Source: Acidobacteriota bacterium (GTDB taxonomy: Bacteria; Acidobacteriota; Thermoanaerobaculia; Gp7-AA8; JAHWKK01). From it: DNA of 58,586 bases. Below, in pieces: positions 35,978-44,707 of this stretch. Each line of letters opens with the position of its first letter. Position 1 is the first letter of the stretch. A program made the translations under genes and the position numbers. The notes below the pieces were generated by a model, which worked only from the letters and a program-made list of their open reading frames with translations, searched no databases and was not told where the DNA came from. Where the stretch lies: contig JAHWKK010000024.1 in the NCBI GenBank assembly GCA_019347945.1, positions 1 through 58,586 on the forward strand. The letters are read 5' to 3'.

Positions 35978-36769
35978 ATGACCGAATTCATTCGAAGCGA
36001 AATCGACGGCGGCATTGCGACCGTCACACTCAACCGTCCGGGGAAGCTGAACTCGTTCACTGGCTCGATGCGACAGGATCTGGCCGAGGCGCTGCGAACT
36101 CTGGAAGAGGGGAAGTCGAAGATCCGAGTCGTCATCCTGACCGGCGAGGGGCGGGGTTTTTCCGCCGGAGGTGACGTCGACACGATGAGCGAGCTCCAGG
36201 AGCGCCGCGACGTGGTCGGCTTCACCAGGCTGCTCAACGCCGGCATGGAAGTCGTGACGACGATTCGGGACTCGCCGCTGATCTTCATCGCTGCCGTCAA
36301 CGGTGTCGCCGCGGGGGCCGGGCTCAATCTCGCGCTTGCCTGCGATTACAGGATCGCCTCGGATGCGTCCAGTTTCGGTTCGACCTTCGTCAGGATCGGC
36401 ATGCACCCCGACTGGGGCGGAACCTGGCTTCTGCCGCGGCTGATCGGCACGAGCCGGGCGCTCGAGCTGATGCTGACCGGACGGATTGTGGATCCGACCG
36501 AAGCAATGGATCTCGGACTGGTCGACAGGGTCGTCCCCGCCGCAGATCTGATGGAAGAAGCGAGGAAGCTCGCCACAGCGATCGCAGAGGGTCCTCCGAT
36601 TCCCGTTCGCGACATCAAGCAGGCGGTTTACGAAGCATTCCGCAACGATCTCCGGATGCAGATTCGTCTCGAGACCGAAAACCAGCTCCGCGCTTTTCTC
36701 TCCGACGACGCACGTGAAGGGATGGAAGGCTTCCGTGAAAAGCGCAAGCCGGAGTTCCGTGGTGAGTGA
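35978..36769 (+). CDS. Enoyl-CoA hydratase/isomerase family protein
   Basis: A 263-residue crotonase-fold protein. The oxyanion-hole segments are RGFSAGGDVDTM and AAVNGVAAGAGLNLALACDYRIA. The hydratase Glu pair is not complete: the second position reads MHPDWGGTWLLPRLIG, with Asp/Trp rather than the Glu of classic hydratases, as in PaaG-type isomerases, so isomerase activity is as likely. A C-terminal trimerisation helix is present. It heads an operon with a Rieske ferredoxin and an alpha/beta hydrolase. Confidence 0.9.
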   Translation: MTEFIRSEIDGGIATVTLNRPGKLNSFTGSMRQDLAEALRTLEEGKSKIRVVILTGEGRGFSAGGDVDTMSELQERRDVVGFTRLLNAGMEVVTTIRDSPLIFIAAVNGVAAGAGLNLALACDYRIASDASSFGSTFVRIGMHPDWGGTWLLPRLIGTSRALELMLTGRIVDPTEAMDLGLVDRVVPAADLMEEARKLATAIAEGPPIPVRDIKQAVYEAFRNDLRMQIRLETENQLRAFLSDDAREGMEGFREKRKPEFRGE

Positions 36770-37097
36770 TGGCGGTGAATCGTTCAGAGTGTTGAACGCC
36801 ACTTCGATGCCGGTCGGAACGAGCCGGTGCATTGCGCTGGCCGATCGTCGAATTGCGTTATTCCGGACCGAGAAGGGTTTTTTCGCGGTCGACGACCAAT
36901 GCCCGCACCGGGGCGGATCCCTCAGCGAGGGCGATGTGATCGATGGCGAAGTGGTCTGTCCCTGGCATTTCTGGCCTTTCGACCTCGAGACGGGCAGGCA
37001 CAGGCCGAGCGGCGGAAGATTCGCAGTGACTTCCTACGCTACGCGGCTCGAGGGAGATGACCTGATGATCGAGATTTCAACAGAAGGAGAACGATGA
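36762..37097 (+). CDS. Rieske [2Fe-2S] ferredoxin-like protein
   Basis: 111 residues forming one small Rieske domain. The cluster ligands are CPHRGG and CPWHFWPFD, the C-x-H and C-x2-H pairs about 17 residues apart. No oxygenase alpha-subunit domain is attached, so it is a stand-alone electron carrier like NirD or the ferredoxins of dioxygenases. GTG 36762 is supported by GGAG 7 nt upstream, and it overlaps the hydratase stop by 8 nt; the stop overlaps the next ATG by 4 nt. No oxygenase gene is nearby, so its partner is unknown. Confidence 0.88.
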   Translation: MSDGGESFRVLNATSMPVGTSRCIALADRRIALFRTEKGFFAVDDQCPHRGGSLSEGDVIDGEVVCPWHFWPFDLETGRHRPSGGRFAVTSYATRLEGDDLMIEISTEGER

Positions 37098-37726
37098 ACC
37101 CCCGTCCACTCAGACACGTCGATCTTTTCAGCGACGCAGGCAGGCTGGAGGCGCTCTACCGGGACATTCCCGACGCGCGCGCTTCGGCGGTCGTCTGCCA
37201 TCCGCATCCCCTTCACGGGGGGACGCTGCACAACAAGGTCGTTTTCCGTGCCGCACGAGGGCTCGAGAGCGCGGGAGTCGCAACGGTGAGGTTCAATTTC
37301 CGGGGTGTCGGGACGAGCCAGGGCCGTCACGATTCGGGGGAGGGAGAGCAGCGCGATTTCGAAGCGGCAATGCGATGGATCAGAAAGCATCACCCGAACG
37401 TCCCGTTCATAGCAGGTGGTTTCTCCTTCGGATCGTGGGTCGCGAGTCGCTACGCGTGCGACGCGCCGGAAGTTGCAGCCATTTTCATGATCGGCGCACC
37501 GGTCAACAAGTACTCTCTTTCCTATCTGAACGGTTGCAACAAGCGGAAGCTGATCCTTCAGGGTTCGGAGGACGAGTTCGGCGATCCGGAAAAGCTCGGC
37601 GAGATGGTGTCGTCGTGGCCGGACGCGGAGCTGATCGTCGTCGACGGTGCCGATCATTTCTTCGCGCGGCAGATCGACGTCGTCGAACAGACGATGAAAT
37701 TGTGGGCCGACGAGCTTCTGGACTGA
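37094..37726 (+). CDS. Alpha/beta hydrolase
   Basis: 210 residues, a compact dienelactone-hydrolase-like fold. AVVCHPHPLHGGTLHNKVV carries the oxyanion loop, GGFSFGSWVA the nucleophile Ser, SEDEFGD the Asp and DGADHFFA the His. FNFRGVGTSQG is typical of the small acyl- or carboxyesterase family sometimes called KdtA/YcjY-like. No signal peptide. It ends the three-gene operon; the substrate is unknown. Confidence 0.88.
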   Translation: MNPRPLRHVDLFSDAGRLEALYRDIPDARASAVVCHPHPLHGGTLHNKVVFRAARGLESAGVATVRFNFRGVGTSQGRHDSGEGEQRDFEAAMRWIRKHHPNVPFIAGGFSFGSWVASRYACDAPEVAAIFMIGAPVNKYSLSYLNGCNKRKLILQGSEDEFGDPEKLGEMVSSWPDAELIVVDGADHFFARQIDVVEQTMKLWADELLD

Positions 37727-37735
37727 GGATCGGCG

Positions 37736-37775
37736 GCCAGTTGCCAGTTGCCGGTTGCCGGTTGGGAGTTGCGAG
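37736..37775 (+). repeat. Heptamer array (CCAGTTG/CCGGTTG), left arm
   Basis: About five 7-nt units starting 10 nt after the hydrolase stop. Its reverse complement appears at 38028-38083, giving an inverted pair in this convergent spacer. Confidence 0.82.
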
Positions 37776-37878
37776 TGGCCCGGATGATCCTTTCTACCCT
37801 TCCGTAGGCTCATCCTTTCCAGTCGGGTCGGTGATCGGAGTGGAAAAGCGACTTCGAGGAAGTATCGTTTTTCCGGTC

Positions 37879-37980
37879 AGCCCGCGTCCGCGGGCGACAG
37901 ATCTTAGCCCCCGGCTTCAGCCGGGGGACAGGAGCTTGTTCCCAAGATCGTGTCGAGCCCGCTTCAGCGGGCGACAGAAT
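37879..37980 (+). repeat. Three REP-like palindromes with GACAG tail
   Basis: Boxes at 37879-37902 (CCCGCGTCCGCGGG, CGACAG), 37906-37931 (CCCCCGGCTTCAGCCGGGGG, ACAG) and 37955-37980 (CCCGCTTCAGCGGG, CGACAGAAT). The last two repeat the order and sequence of the pair at 186-260. The 356-nt spacer 37727-38082 holds only these and the heptamer arrays; no gene is seen. Confidence 0.82.
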
Positions 37981-38027
37981 GGCGATTTCAAGTATGCGGA
38001 CCAGGCTCGAAGAAGCCGCAACTCGAA

Positions 38028-38083
38028 AGCTGGCAACTGGCAACTGGCAACCGGCAACTGGCACCGGCCACCGGGCAACTGGT
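38028..38083 (-). repeat. Heptamer array (CAACTGG units), right arm
   Basis: About seven units of CAACTGG/CAACCGG/CACCGGC, the reverse complement of the 37736-37775 array. It runs into the stop codon of the minus-strand glycosyltransferase ending at 38083. Confidence 0.82.
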
Positions 38084-39459
38084 CAGTTCCCGGACGCGGG
38101 TGCGAGCAGCAGCCGTCGGCCGCACTGTCGGACGATCGCCCGCCCTTCCGGGACGTCGCCTTGCTGAACCAGCACCCATGCCTCCGGCGGAGGGGTGTCA
38201 TCCGGGGCCGGGTGAAGAAGAGTCGCGTGGCGCGCGTAGAAGCGAGCAGTCGGCACCGGTACCGGCTGCATGACTGCCACGACGGGCGCTTCGGAAGATG
38301 GCGGAAGCGCATCGAGTGCGCACCGCGTGTCGTCCGCGACGCTCCGCCGATTGCGGACGACTCCATAAATTGCGCACTGCAGCAGGGTAAGGACGATCAT
38401 CATCGCCACGACGTGGCGAAGCCAGCGCCTGCGCGCGACCTCCGGCGCAAGCCACTCGGCCGTGAGGATTGCGAGCGGCGGATAGACGGGAACGGCATAC
38501 CAGATGAGCTTCGTACCGGCCAGACTGAAGACGAACAGCGGAATCCAGAACCAGAGCGCGATCCAACGCTCGCCGGTCCGTTCGCGGAATGCCCGCCAGG
38601 TGATCACCGGTATGGCGATGATCGCGATCCAGTGCCACGGATTGAATTCCGAGGCGAAAATCGCCTCCAGGTAGTACCACCACGGCCCGGCGTGACCTTC
38701 GATGGGTGAGGTCATACGCTCGACTAAATTGACGCCGAAGTAATATCCGGCGAAATCCGATCCGTGAGCAGCGATCTGATGGAGGTGCCACGGCAGTGCG
38801 ATTGCGACTGCGACGGCACCTGCCCTGACCACGAGCCGCGCGAGGTCACCTCGTTCGATCAGCGCGATCACAGCGGCAACCGCAAGTGCCAGGATCGGAA
38901 GATGGGGCTTGATCATCGCCGCGGCGCCGAGCGCCACCCCGCACCACAGCCATGATCTTCGGTTCGCCGCGAGCGCCGCGAGAGTGAGCATCGTGGCGAG
39001 CGGAACCTCGAGCATCGCCTGACGCGCGAACTCGAGCCACTGGGGCGCGGCGAGAAGGACCAGGGTCGCCAGCAGGGCCGGAGCGCGGCCCGCCCGCTCG
39101 AACGTCAGCCGCCAGACCCCCCACAGCCCCGCCAGTGCGAACGAGGCAGTCGGAAGGCGCGTTGCGAGCTCGCCAACTCCAATGAGCTGGTAGAACGCCG
39201 CGATCAGCCAGAAGAAAAGCGGCGGCTTGTGCTGGAAGTATTCACCGGCCCGGGTGAGCGAAAGCCATTGGCCCTTTTCCGCGACGTCGAGCGCGACCGA
39301 CGCGTAGATCGCCTCGTCCCAGTCGCGCAACGCCTCCGAGCCGAGACCATAGAAAATTACGACGACTGCGAATCCGGCCAGCAGTAGCTCCGGCACGGGA
39401 TATCGACGCCATCGAGATTCCGGCGGCTTGCTGGAATCAACGGTGCCGGGCGCAGTCAT
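38083..39459 (-). CDS. ArnT-like GT-C glycosyltransferase (PMT family)
   Basis: 458 residues with about ten membrane helices. The catalytic-loop acid is in RDWDEAIYASVALD after the first helix, followed by HKPPLFFWLIAAFYQLIG, the standard ArnT/PMT signature that uses polyprenyl-phosphate sugars. FNPWHWIAIIAIPVI and LIWYAVPVYPPLAI follow. The soluble C-terminal tail is short. ATG 39459 is the first start with the transmembrane domain close by; the longer upstream frame is Arg-rich and not family-like. The stop is inside a CAACTGG array. Substrate unknown. Confidence 0.85.
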   Translation of the reverse strand: MTAPGTVDSSKPPESRWRRYPVPELLLAGFAVVVIFYGLGSEALRDWDEAIYASVALDVAEKGQWLSLTRAGEYFQHKPPLFFWLIAAFYQLIGVGELATRLPTASFALAGLWGVWRLTFERAGRAPALLATLVLLAAPQWLEFARQAMLEVPLATMLTLAALAANRRSWLWCGVALGAAAMIKPHLPILALAVAAVIALIERGDLARLVVRAGAVAVAIALPWHLHQIAAHGSDFAGYYFGVNLVERMTSPIEGHAGPWWYYLEAIFASEFNPWHWIAIIAIPVITWRAFRERTGERWIALWFWIPLFVFSLAGTKLIWYAVPVYPPLAILTAEWLAPEVARRRWLRHVVAMMIVLTLLQCAIYGVVRNRRSVADDTRCALDALPPSSEAPVVAVMQPVPVPTARFYARHATLLHPAPDDTPPPEAWVLVQQGDVPEGRAIVRQCGRRLLLAPASGN

Positions 39460-39524
39460 CGGAGGTTTGTACGAGCTCGTTCGTGTCACGTGCGCTCGTC
39501 GGATTCTACGCTGCGCCGGCGGCG

Positions 39525-40964
39525 CTACTTCTTCCCCTCTTTGGCAGCGAGTCGCTTCATCCTCGACTTCGCGAGCTCGTTGCTCGCGTCGATCCGGAGG
39601 ACGTCCTCGTAATGGTGTTTCGCTCGCGTGAACATGTTCTGTTCGAGATAGAGGTCGCCCAGAGCAATGATCGTCTCGATCCGGTTGGGGTCGATCGAAA
39701 GGGCGCGGGCGAGACTTTCCGCGGCAGTTTGCTTCCACTTGGGATTCTGCATCTGACACATTCCGAGCAGGTGCCACGCTTTGGCGTTGTCCGGCTCGAA
39801 CTTGACTGCCTGCTGAAGAAGAACGATCGCAGTGTAGTTATCCCCTGAGAGGCTGAGGTTCTCCGCTTTCTTGTAGTTCTGAATCGCGAGTGAACGGCGA
39901 GCGGTCTGCTGTGCAATGGTTCTGTGGGTGGCCGCCCTTCGGGTTTTCAGAAGATTGTCGTACGCCTCCCGCTGATCGGCATCGAGGAGTACCTGTCTGG
40001 CTTCGTTGATGCGAGCCTGGATTTCGCGGACCGCGGGATGGACCGGCGCCGGGTACGTCGCTGTCTCGTACTTCTGTTTCATAGCATCGATTCGCATTCC
40101 GATCTGGGCGCGCGTCGCGGCCAGAGGAACGTCGAGGAACCTGTAATGATCGAGCTTGTCGAGCCGCTTCGAGAGCGAGAGGACTTCGAGCGCCTTGGTG
40201 TCGCCCCCGATCGAAGCGAGGATCGACAGGTCCCGCTCCGTTTCGTCGAACGATGTCTGTGACTGGGGGGTCGCGCTCCGCACACGAAAAATGCCGAAAG
40301 TCGTCATCGCGATCACGGAGCGCGCCGCCACCGTGGAGCCCTTCGGAAAGTTTCGCAAGTACTCCTGGAGTGTCTTGCTCTCGTCGAGTTTCTCGATAGC
40401 TTCGCGCTCCTGATCGTTCAGCGGGAGGCTTTCGAGGCCGAAGGGCGGCTCAGGCGCAGGCTCGATCCGCTGGGCAAGGTCACCGAGTGCATTTCGGAGG
40501 ATCAGTCCGCTCTGGATCGAGCGAATCCCATCCATCACGAGAGCCGTGGTGGGCACCATTGCCCGCTTTTCGTGCGGAAGTAGCTCGCTGTCTTCGAAGG
40601 TGATGGTTCCCTGTTCGAGAGAAAACATCGGGATGAAGAGATTGCGGATCCAATCGCGAAGATGGGAGAGCGGATTCTTCAGCTGGATCGAGTCGCTCTC
40701 GGAGAAATGTAAAGCGACGTCGGTGGGATCGAACTCCGCGAGCTGCGCCGCCTGATCGTCGTCGATCAGGTCGTGCTGTCGCAGATAGGCGGGAAGCTGC
40801 TCGACTTCCCGAGACGACTCCACCAGTCCGATGTCACCGTAGGCCCAGTGGACCCGGCGGCGCGCTCCGTCCGACACGACCGTGAGGATTCCGCTTCGCC
40901 GATCCCGCAGAATCTCCCCCAGAATCCTGGTGAGGGGAGTAACTTCCAGTCGATGCAGTTCCAT
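39525..40964 (-). CDS. DUF4388 - DnaJ-like - TPR multidomain protein
   Basis: 479 residues. Residues about 10-110 match DUF4388 (PATAN-type), with ILGEILRDRRSGILTVVSDGARRRVHWAYGD (seen as several short blocks) and a Leu-rich Pro segment. Residues about 285-355 resemble a J-domain (LDHYRFLDVPLAATRAQI, YNNLLK-like YDNLLKTRR) but the HPD tripeptide is replaced by AAT, so Hsp70 stimulation is doubtful. TPR units follow from about 380 to 470 (AVKFEPDNAKAWHLLGMCQ, ALSIDPNRIETIIALGDLY). It is soluble. The role is probably scaffolding or regulation; unknown. Confidence 0.75.
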   Translation of the reverse strand: MELHRLEVTPLTRILGEILRDRRSGILTVVSDGARRRVHWAYGDIGLVESSREVEQLPAYLRQHDLIDDDQAAQLAEFDPTDVALHFSESDSIQLKNPLSHLRDWIRNLFIPMFSLEQGTITFEDSELLPHEKRAMVPTTALVMDGIRSIQSGLILRNALGDLAQRIEPAPEPPFGLESLPLNDQEREAIEKLDESKTLQEYLRNFPKGSTVAARSVIAMTTFGIFRVRSATPQSQTSFDETERDLSILASIGGDTKALEVLSLSKRLDKLDHYRFLDVPLAATRAQIGMRIDAMKQKYETATYPAPVHPAVREIQARINEARQVLLDADQREAYDNLLKTRRAATHRTIAQQTARRSLAIQNYKKAENLSLSGDNYTAIVLLQQAVKFEPDNAKAWHLLGMCQMQNPKWKQTAAESLARALSIDPNRIETIIALGDLYLEQNMFTRAKHHYEDVLRIDASNELAKSRMKRLAAKEGKK

Positions 40965-41033
40965 GTCGAATCTCGAATCCTACACGAAACGGTTACGCGG
41001 AACAGCCGGCATTCGAGCAGTGTTAGCGGGGGC

Positions 41034-42962
41034 ATGTCGAATCGGCTCAGCTCTTTCGTAGCGACTCTCGCCATCCTGGCCCCGCTGGCTCTTGCCCAGG
41101 CTCCGACCACCGAACACCTCGATCAGAAGCCGACGAGCGAGCAGCTCGCGAAATTCCTCGAGGCTCGTCTGGCCGCGTCTGAGGGCGACGCCGCCGTCGC
41201 TCTGGAGCTCTTCGATGAGTTGATCAGGAACGAGCCGGAAGATCCGGTCCTCCGCCTCGAGCGAGCTCAGGTGCTCTCGTCGATCGGCCGGCTCCGCGAC
41301 GCCGAGCGCGATCTCGAGGTTGCCATCCGGATCGATCCGGCGTTCGCCGACGCCCGTAAACTCTACGGAAGGATTCTTCTCGATCGATCGAACAACGACC
41401 GGAGCAGGGTGGAGAAGGCGCTCGAACAGCTTTCGATCGCCTGGCAGACCAACCCCAACGACGTCTCCACCGGTCTGACCGTCGCCCAGATTCTCGGCGG
41501 ACTCGGACGGGGAGAACAGGCGCTCGCGGTGCTCGAGGGGATCCTCGAACGCCTTCCGGACAATCGCACGGTCAACTACCAGTACGCGCAGGCGCTCCTC
41601 CAGCTCGACCGCGGAGCAGAGGCGATCGGTGCCCTCGAAATCGTCGTTCAACAGGATCCGCTCTACCCGCCCGCCGCCTACCAGCTGGTCGAGATCTACC
41701 AGCACGAGGGCCGCTGGAGTGAGGCGGCGGACCTCCTGACGAAGCTCACCGAGCTCGAGCCGGCCAACCAGGAGCTCGCGACCAGACGCGCACTCGCGCT
41801 TCTGCGCGCCAATCGAGCAGACGAAGCCAGGGCCGAGCTCGAGGCTCTCTCGTCCGAGAATCCGGAGGATCTCCGTCTCCGATTCCTGTTCGCCGAAGCG
41901 CTGTCCGACGTAGGAGAGCACCAGGAAGCGGAGAAAATCTACGGGGATCTGGTCCGGCTCCGAGGCGGTGATCCGGACTTCATGATCAGCTATGGCTTCA
42001 ACCAGCTCAGGCTCGGCAAGCTCGATTCCGCGGAACGCCAGTTCGAGCGCGTCCTCAGTCTCCGAAACCTTCCTCCCGGCGTGCGGAATGTCGCCGCCAC
42101 GCAGCTCGCATCGATCGCGCTCGAGCGAGGCGATGAAGAGGACGCACTCCGGAGAGCGCGCGGCGCGGTCTCGTCCGAAGGATCGACCAACCGCCAGGCA
42201 CTCGCGATCGCTCTCGAGGTTTTCAGGAATCGGGAGAACTGGCAGGAAGCCATCGAGCTGATCCGTTCGAGAATGCGCGAGGAGCCCGACGCCGTCCACC
42301 TCACCGCGCGGCTCCTGCAGTTTCAGATTCTCTCGGGCGATGAGCGAGGCGCCGCGAAAACGGCGAATGAGCTCGTCGAGCACAGCGCCGATGCGTCGCT
42401 CTTTCCCGGGCAGATCTACGGCGAGCTCGAACGATGGGACGACGTCGTCGAGGCGGCGCGTCGCTCGGTCGAAAAATGGGGCGACACCGTCAGCGGATTG
42501 TTTCAGCTCGCCTCCGGTCTGGAGCGCGCCGGCAAGTTCGACGAATCCGTCGCGACGTTCCAGCGACTTCTCGCTTCGTATCCCGACCACAGCCCCTCGC
42601 AGAATTACCTCGGTTACATGTGGGCTGACAAAGGGGTTCACCTCGAGGAAGCGCTCGCGCTGATCCAGAAGGCTGTGGACAAGTACCCGCGCAATGGTGC
42701 GTACGTCGATTCTCTCGGATGGGTGCATTACCGGCTCGGGAATCTCGATCTCGCCGAGCGCTACATGCTCGACGCCGTCGAGCTCGTCGGTGATGATCCG
42801 GTTGTCCATCACCACCTCGCTGACGTCTTTTCGGCTCTCGGGAAGCTCGACCGCGCCGTCGATTCCTATCAGCATGCTCTCACCCTGGATCCGGAGGACC
42901 CGGCAGAGCTCCGCCAGAAGATCGAACGGCTGCGTGAAAAGATCGCCGCGAGGGAGCGATGA
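41034..42962 (+). CDS. Secreted TPR-repeat protein
   Basis: 642 residues. A signal peptide (LSSFVATLAILAPLALAQA) precedes at least ten tetratricopeptide repeats, such as DPVLRLERAQVLSSIGRLRDAERDL, AIRIDPAFADARKLYGRIL and HHHLADVFSALGKLDRAV. A periplasmic scaffold or assembly factor is likely. ATG 41034 was chosen at the signal peptide; the upstream frame is not family-like. The stop overlaps the lipoprotein start by 4 nt, so it is the first gene of a TPR-lipoprotein-ispE operon. Confidence 0.86.
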   Translation: MSNRLSSFVATLAILAPLALAQAPTTEHLDQKPTSEQLAKFLEARLAASEGDAAVALELFDELIRNEPEDPVLRLERAQVLSSIGRLRDAERDLEVAIRIDPAFADARKLYGRILLDRSNNDRSRVEKALEQLSIAWQTNPNDVSTGLTVAQILGGLGRGEQALAVLEGILERLPDNRTVNYQYAQALLQLDRGAEAIGALEIVVQQDPLYPPAAYQLVEIYQHEGRWSEAADLLTKLTELEPANQELATRRALALLRANRADEARAELEALSSENPEDLRLRFLFAEALSDVGEHQEAEKIYGDLVRLRGGDPDFMISYGFNQLRLGKLDSAERQFERVLSLRNLPPGVRNVAATQLASIALERGDEEDALRRARGAVSSEGSTNRQALAIALEVFRNRENWQEAIELIRSRMREEPDAVHLTARLLQFQILSGDERGAAKTANELVEHSADASLFPGQIYGELERWDDVVEAARRSVEKWGDTVSGLFQLASGLERAGKFDESVATFQRLLASYPDHSPSQNYLGYMWADKGVHLEEALALIQKAVDKYPRNGAYVDSLGWVHYRLGNLDLAERYMLDAVELVGDDPVVHHHLADVFSALGKLDRAVDSYQHALTLDPEDPAELRQKIERLREKIAARER

Positions 42963-43690
42963 GCCGAACGCGACCGTCCCGGCCGCTCACACTTCTCCCC
43001 CTCGCCCTGCTCCTGGTCTCCGGCTGTGCTTCGGCTCCGCCATCATCGACGGCTGCGCGCACCTGGGAGGAATTGCTCTCCCGGCGCGAGACCTTCGAAG
43101 GGGCGCGCGGCCTGTCGGAGTTGACGCTGATCCAGCAACAGCGGCGGCGTCTCGACGTCACGTTCCTGCTCGATCCGCGCGGCCGGCTCGAGCTCTCCGT
43201 CATCTCCCCGTTCGGCACCCGCGTCGGAACGATCTTTCTCGAGAGTGGCGAGCTCGTCGTGGTGAATCGCGCCGCACGTCTCTACTGGGAAGGACGAGTG
43301 GACGAGCTCGGCGAGATCCTTCCGCTCGGAGGACTGCAGATTGAAGGGATCGGATTTCTCCTCGTGGGGCTCCCTCCGGAACCCAGCGGATGGACCACCT
43401 CGATTCCCGCGGAAGGCTTTCTCGAAGCGAGGCGTGGCGATCGGCGACTGCTCATTCATCCCGACGGAATTGCGAGCGCCGACATCGGCAATCCTCATAC
43501 GGTCAAAGCACGCTTGAGTCTTCCCTCGAATCCGCCAACCCGCATCTCGATTCTCGACCCGGAAGACTCTGAGACCGCCATTGTCCAGCATGATCGGATC
43601 GAGTTCGCGCCGGTCGTCGTCGAGCGCCCCGCCATCGAGGATGGCTTCAGGCGAACGGCCAACTGGCTGGAAGTCATCGCCAGCAGATGA
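42959..43690 (+). CDS. LolB-like outer membrane lipoprotein
   Basis: 243 residues. The lipobox LVSGC gives a lipoprotein signal with Cys23. The mature part has the beta-rich half-barrel look of LolB/DUF4292 (RRRLDVTFLLDPRGRLELSV, YWEGRVDELGEILPLGG), but sequence identity to LolB cannot be judged by eye. LolB inserts lipoproteins into the outer membrane, and its linkage to ispE is also seen in Proteobacteria, which supports the call. Overlaps both neighbours by 4 nt. Confidence 0.75.
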   Translation: MSRTRPSRPLTLLPLALLLVSGCASAPPSSTAARTWEELLSRRETFEGARGLSELTLIQQQRRRLDVTFLLDPRGRLELSVISPFGTRVGTIFLESGELVVVNRAARLYWEGRVDELGEILPLGGLQIEGIGFLLVGLPPEPSGWTTSIPAEGFLEARRGDRRLLIHPDGIASADIGNPHTVKARLSLPSNPPTRISILDPEDSETAIVQHDRIEFAPVVVERPAIEDGFRRTANWLEVIASR

Positions 43691-44532
43691 GGGTTGCATC
43701 ACCGGCCAAGATCAACTGGCTCCTCAATGTTCTCGGGAGGAGAGCTGACGGTTTTCACGAGATCGAGACAATCTTTCAGACAATCGATCTGACGGATCAT
43801 CTCGAATTCGAGCGGGCGGATTCCTTCAGTCTGAGCTCCGATGATCCCTCGCTGCCGATGGGGGAGAGAAACCTCATCTACCGGGCATGGAAAGAGGTTC
43901 ACGATGTGACAGGCTGTCCTCCGGTTCGCGTGCACATCGAAAAGAGGATTCCTGCTGGCGGCGGCCTCGGCGGAGGCTCCTCCAACGCGGCCGCGACTAT
44001 CCGGACGCTCGAGCAGATGTTCTCACTCGGCTTACGCTCCCACGAGTACCACGAGATCGCCGCGAGGCTCGGTTCCGACGTCCCTTTCTTTCTCGAGGGA
44101 GGAACCTGCTATGGACGCGGGCGGGGTGAAATCCTGGAGCGGCTTCCTTCGATGACCGACGGAACGCTTCTCCTCGTGATTCCCGACGAGAGAATCTCGA
44201 CCGCCGAGGCGTACGAACGGCTCGCCCGGCCCATCGGAGAAATTCCTGCGATCGGCTTTTCCCGTGCAAATGAGATCGCCACGCGAGGCGTCGGCCCCTC
44301 TGCCGAAGAGCTGACCAACGATTTCGATGCCGTCGTGTTCGCCGAGCTCCCGGTGCTTCGTGACTACCGCGATCGTCTGCTCGATTGCGGAGCCGGCTGG
44401 GCGGGGATGTCCGGATCGGGATCGACGATCGTCGGGTGGTTTGCCGAAGAGTCGGTTCGCGAATCGGCGGAGTCGGTGATGGGCTCGGTGGTGAGAGTGG
44501 AAGCGGCGGCTCCCTCCGATGCTCGAGAATGA
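43687..44532 (+). CDS. ispE: 4-diphosphocytidyl-2-C-methyl-D-erythritol kinase
   Basis: A 281-residue GHMP kinase of the MEP isoprenoid pathway that phosphorylates CDP-ME at the 2-position. The N-terminal ASPAKINWLLNVLGRRADGFHE, the ATP loop RIPAGGGLGGGSSNAAA and LGSDVPFFLEGGT are all present. MSGSGSTIVG is the C-terminal glycine motif. The length is normal. ATG 43687 overlaps the lipoprotein stop. A terminator that points the other way (44532-44557) begins right at its stop. Confidence 0.96.
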   Translation: MRVASPAKINWLLNVLGRRADGFHEIETIFQTIDLTDHLEFERADSFSLSSDDPSLPMGERNLIYRAWKEVHDVTGCPPVRVHIEKRIPAGGGLGGGSSNAAATIRTLEQMFSLGLRSHEYHEIAARLGSDVPFFLEGGTCYGRGRGEILERLPSMTDGTLLLVIPDERISTAEAYERLARPIGEIPAIGFSRANEIATRGVGPSAEELTNDFDAVVFAELPVLRDYRDRLLDCGAGWAGMSGSGSTIVGWFAEESVRESAESVMGSVVRVEAAAPSDARE

Positions 44533-44557
44533 AAAAAGGACCGCCTTGCGGCGGTCC
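44532..44557 (-). terminator. Intrinsic terminator after tRNA-Gly
   Basis: GGACCGCC and GGCGGTCC form an 8-bp stem around TTGC; on the minus strand a T-run follows (A-run at 44532-44537). It sits 15 nt downstream of the tRNA gene on that strand. Confidence 0.88.
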
Positions 44558-44572
44558 GGGTGATCGATCGGA

Positions 44573-44648
<76 letters not shown>

Positions 44649-44707
44649 GCAGGAGCGGACGATTTTCGCCCGCCAGCGAACCCCGAGAACCCGGCGCTCG
44701 CGGGAAA

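Noticed and set aside
40980-42875. Minus-strand frame of 631 residues over the TPR gene
   Set aside because: The plus-strand frame has a signal peptide and clear TPR units; the antisense frame is low-complexity in Leu/Arg/Glu.
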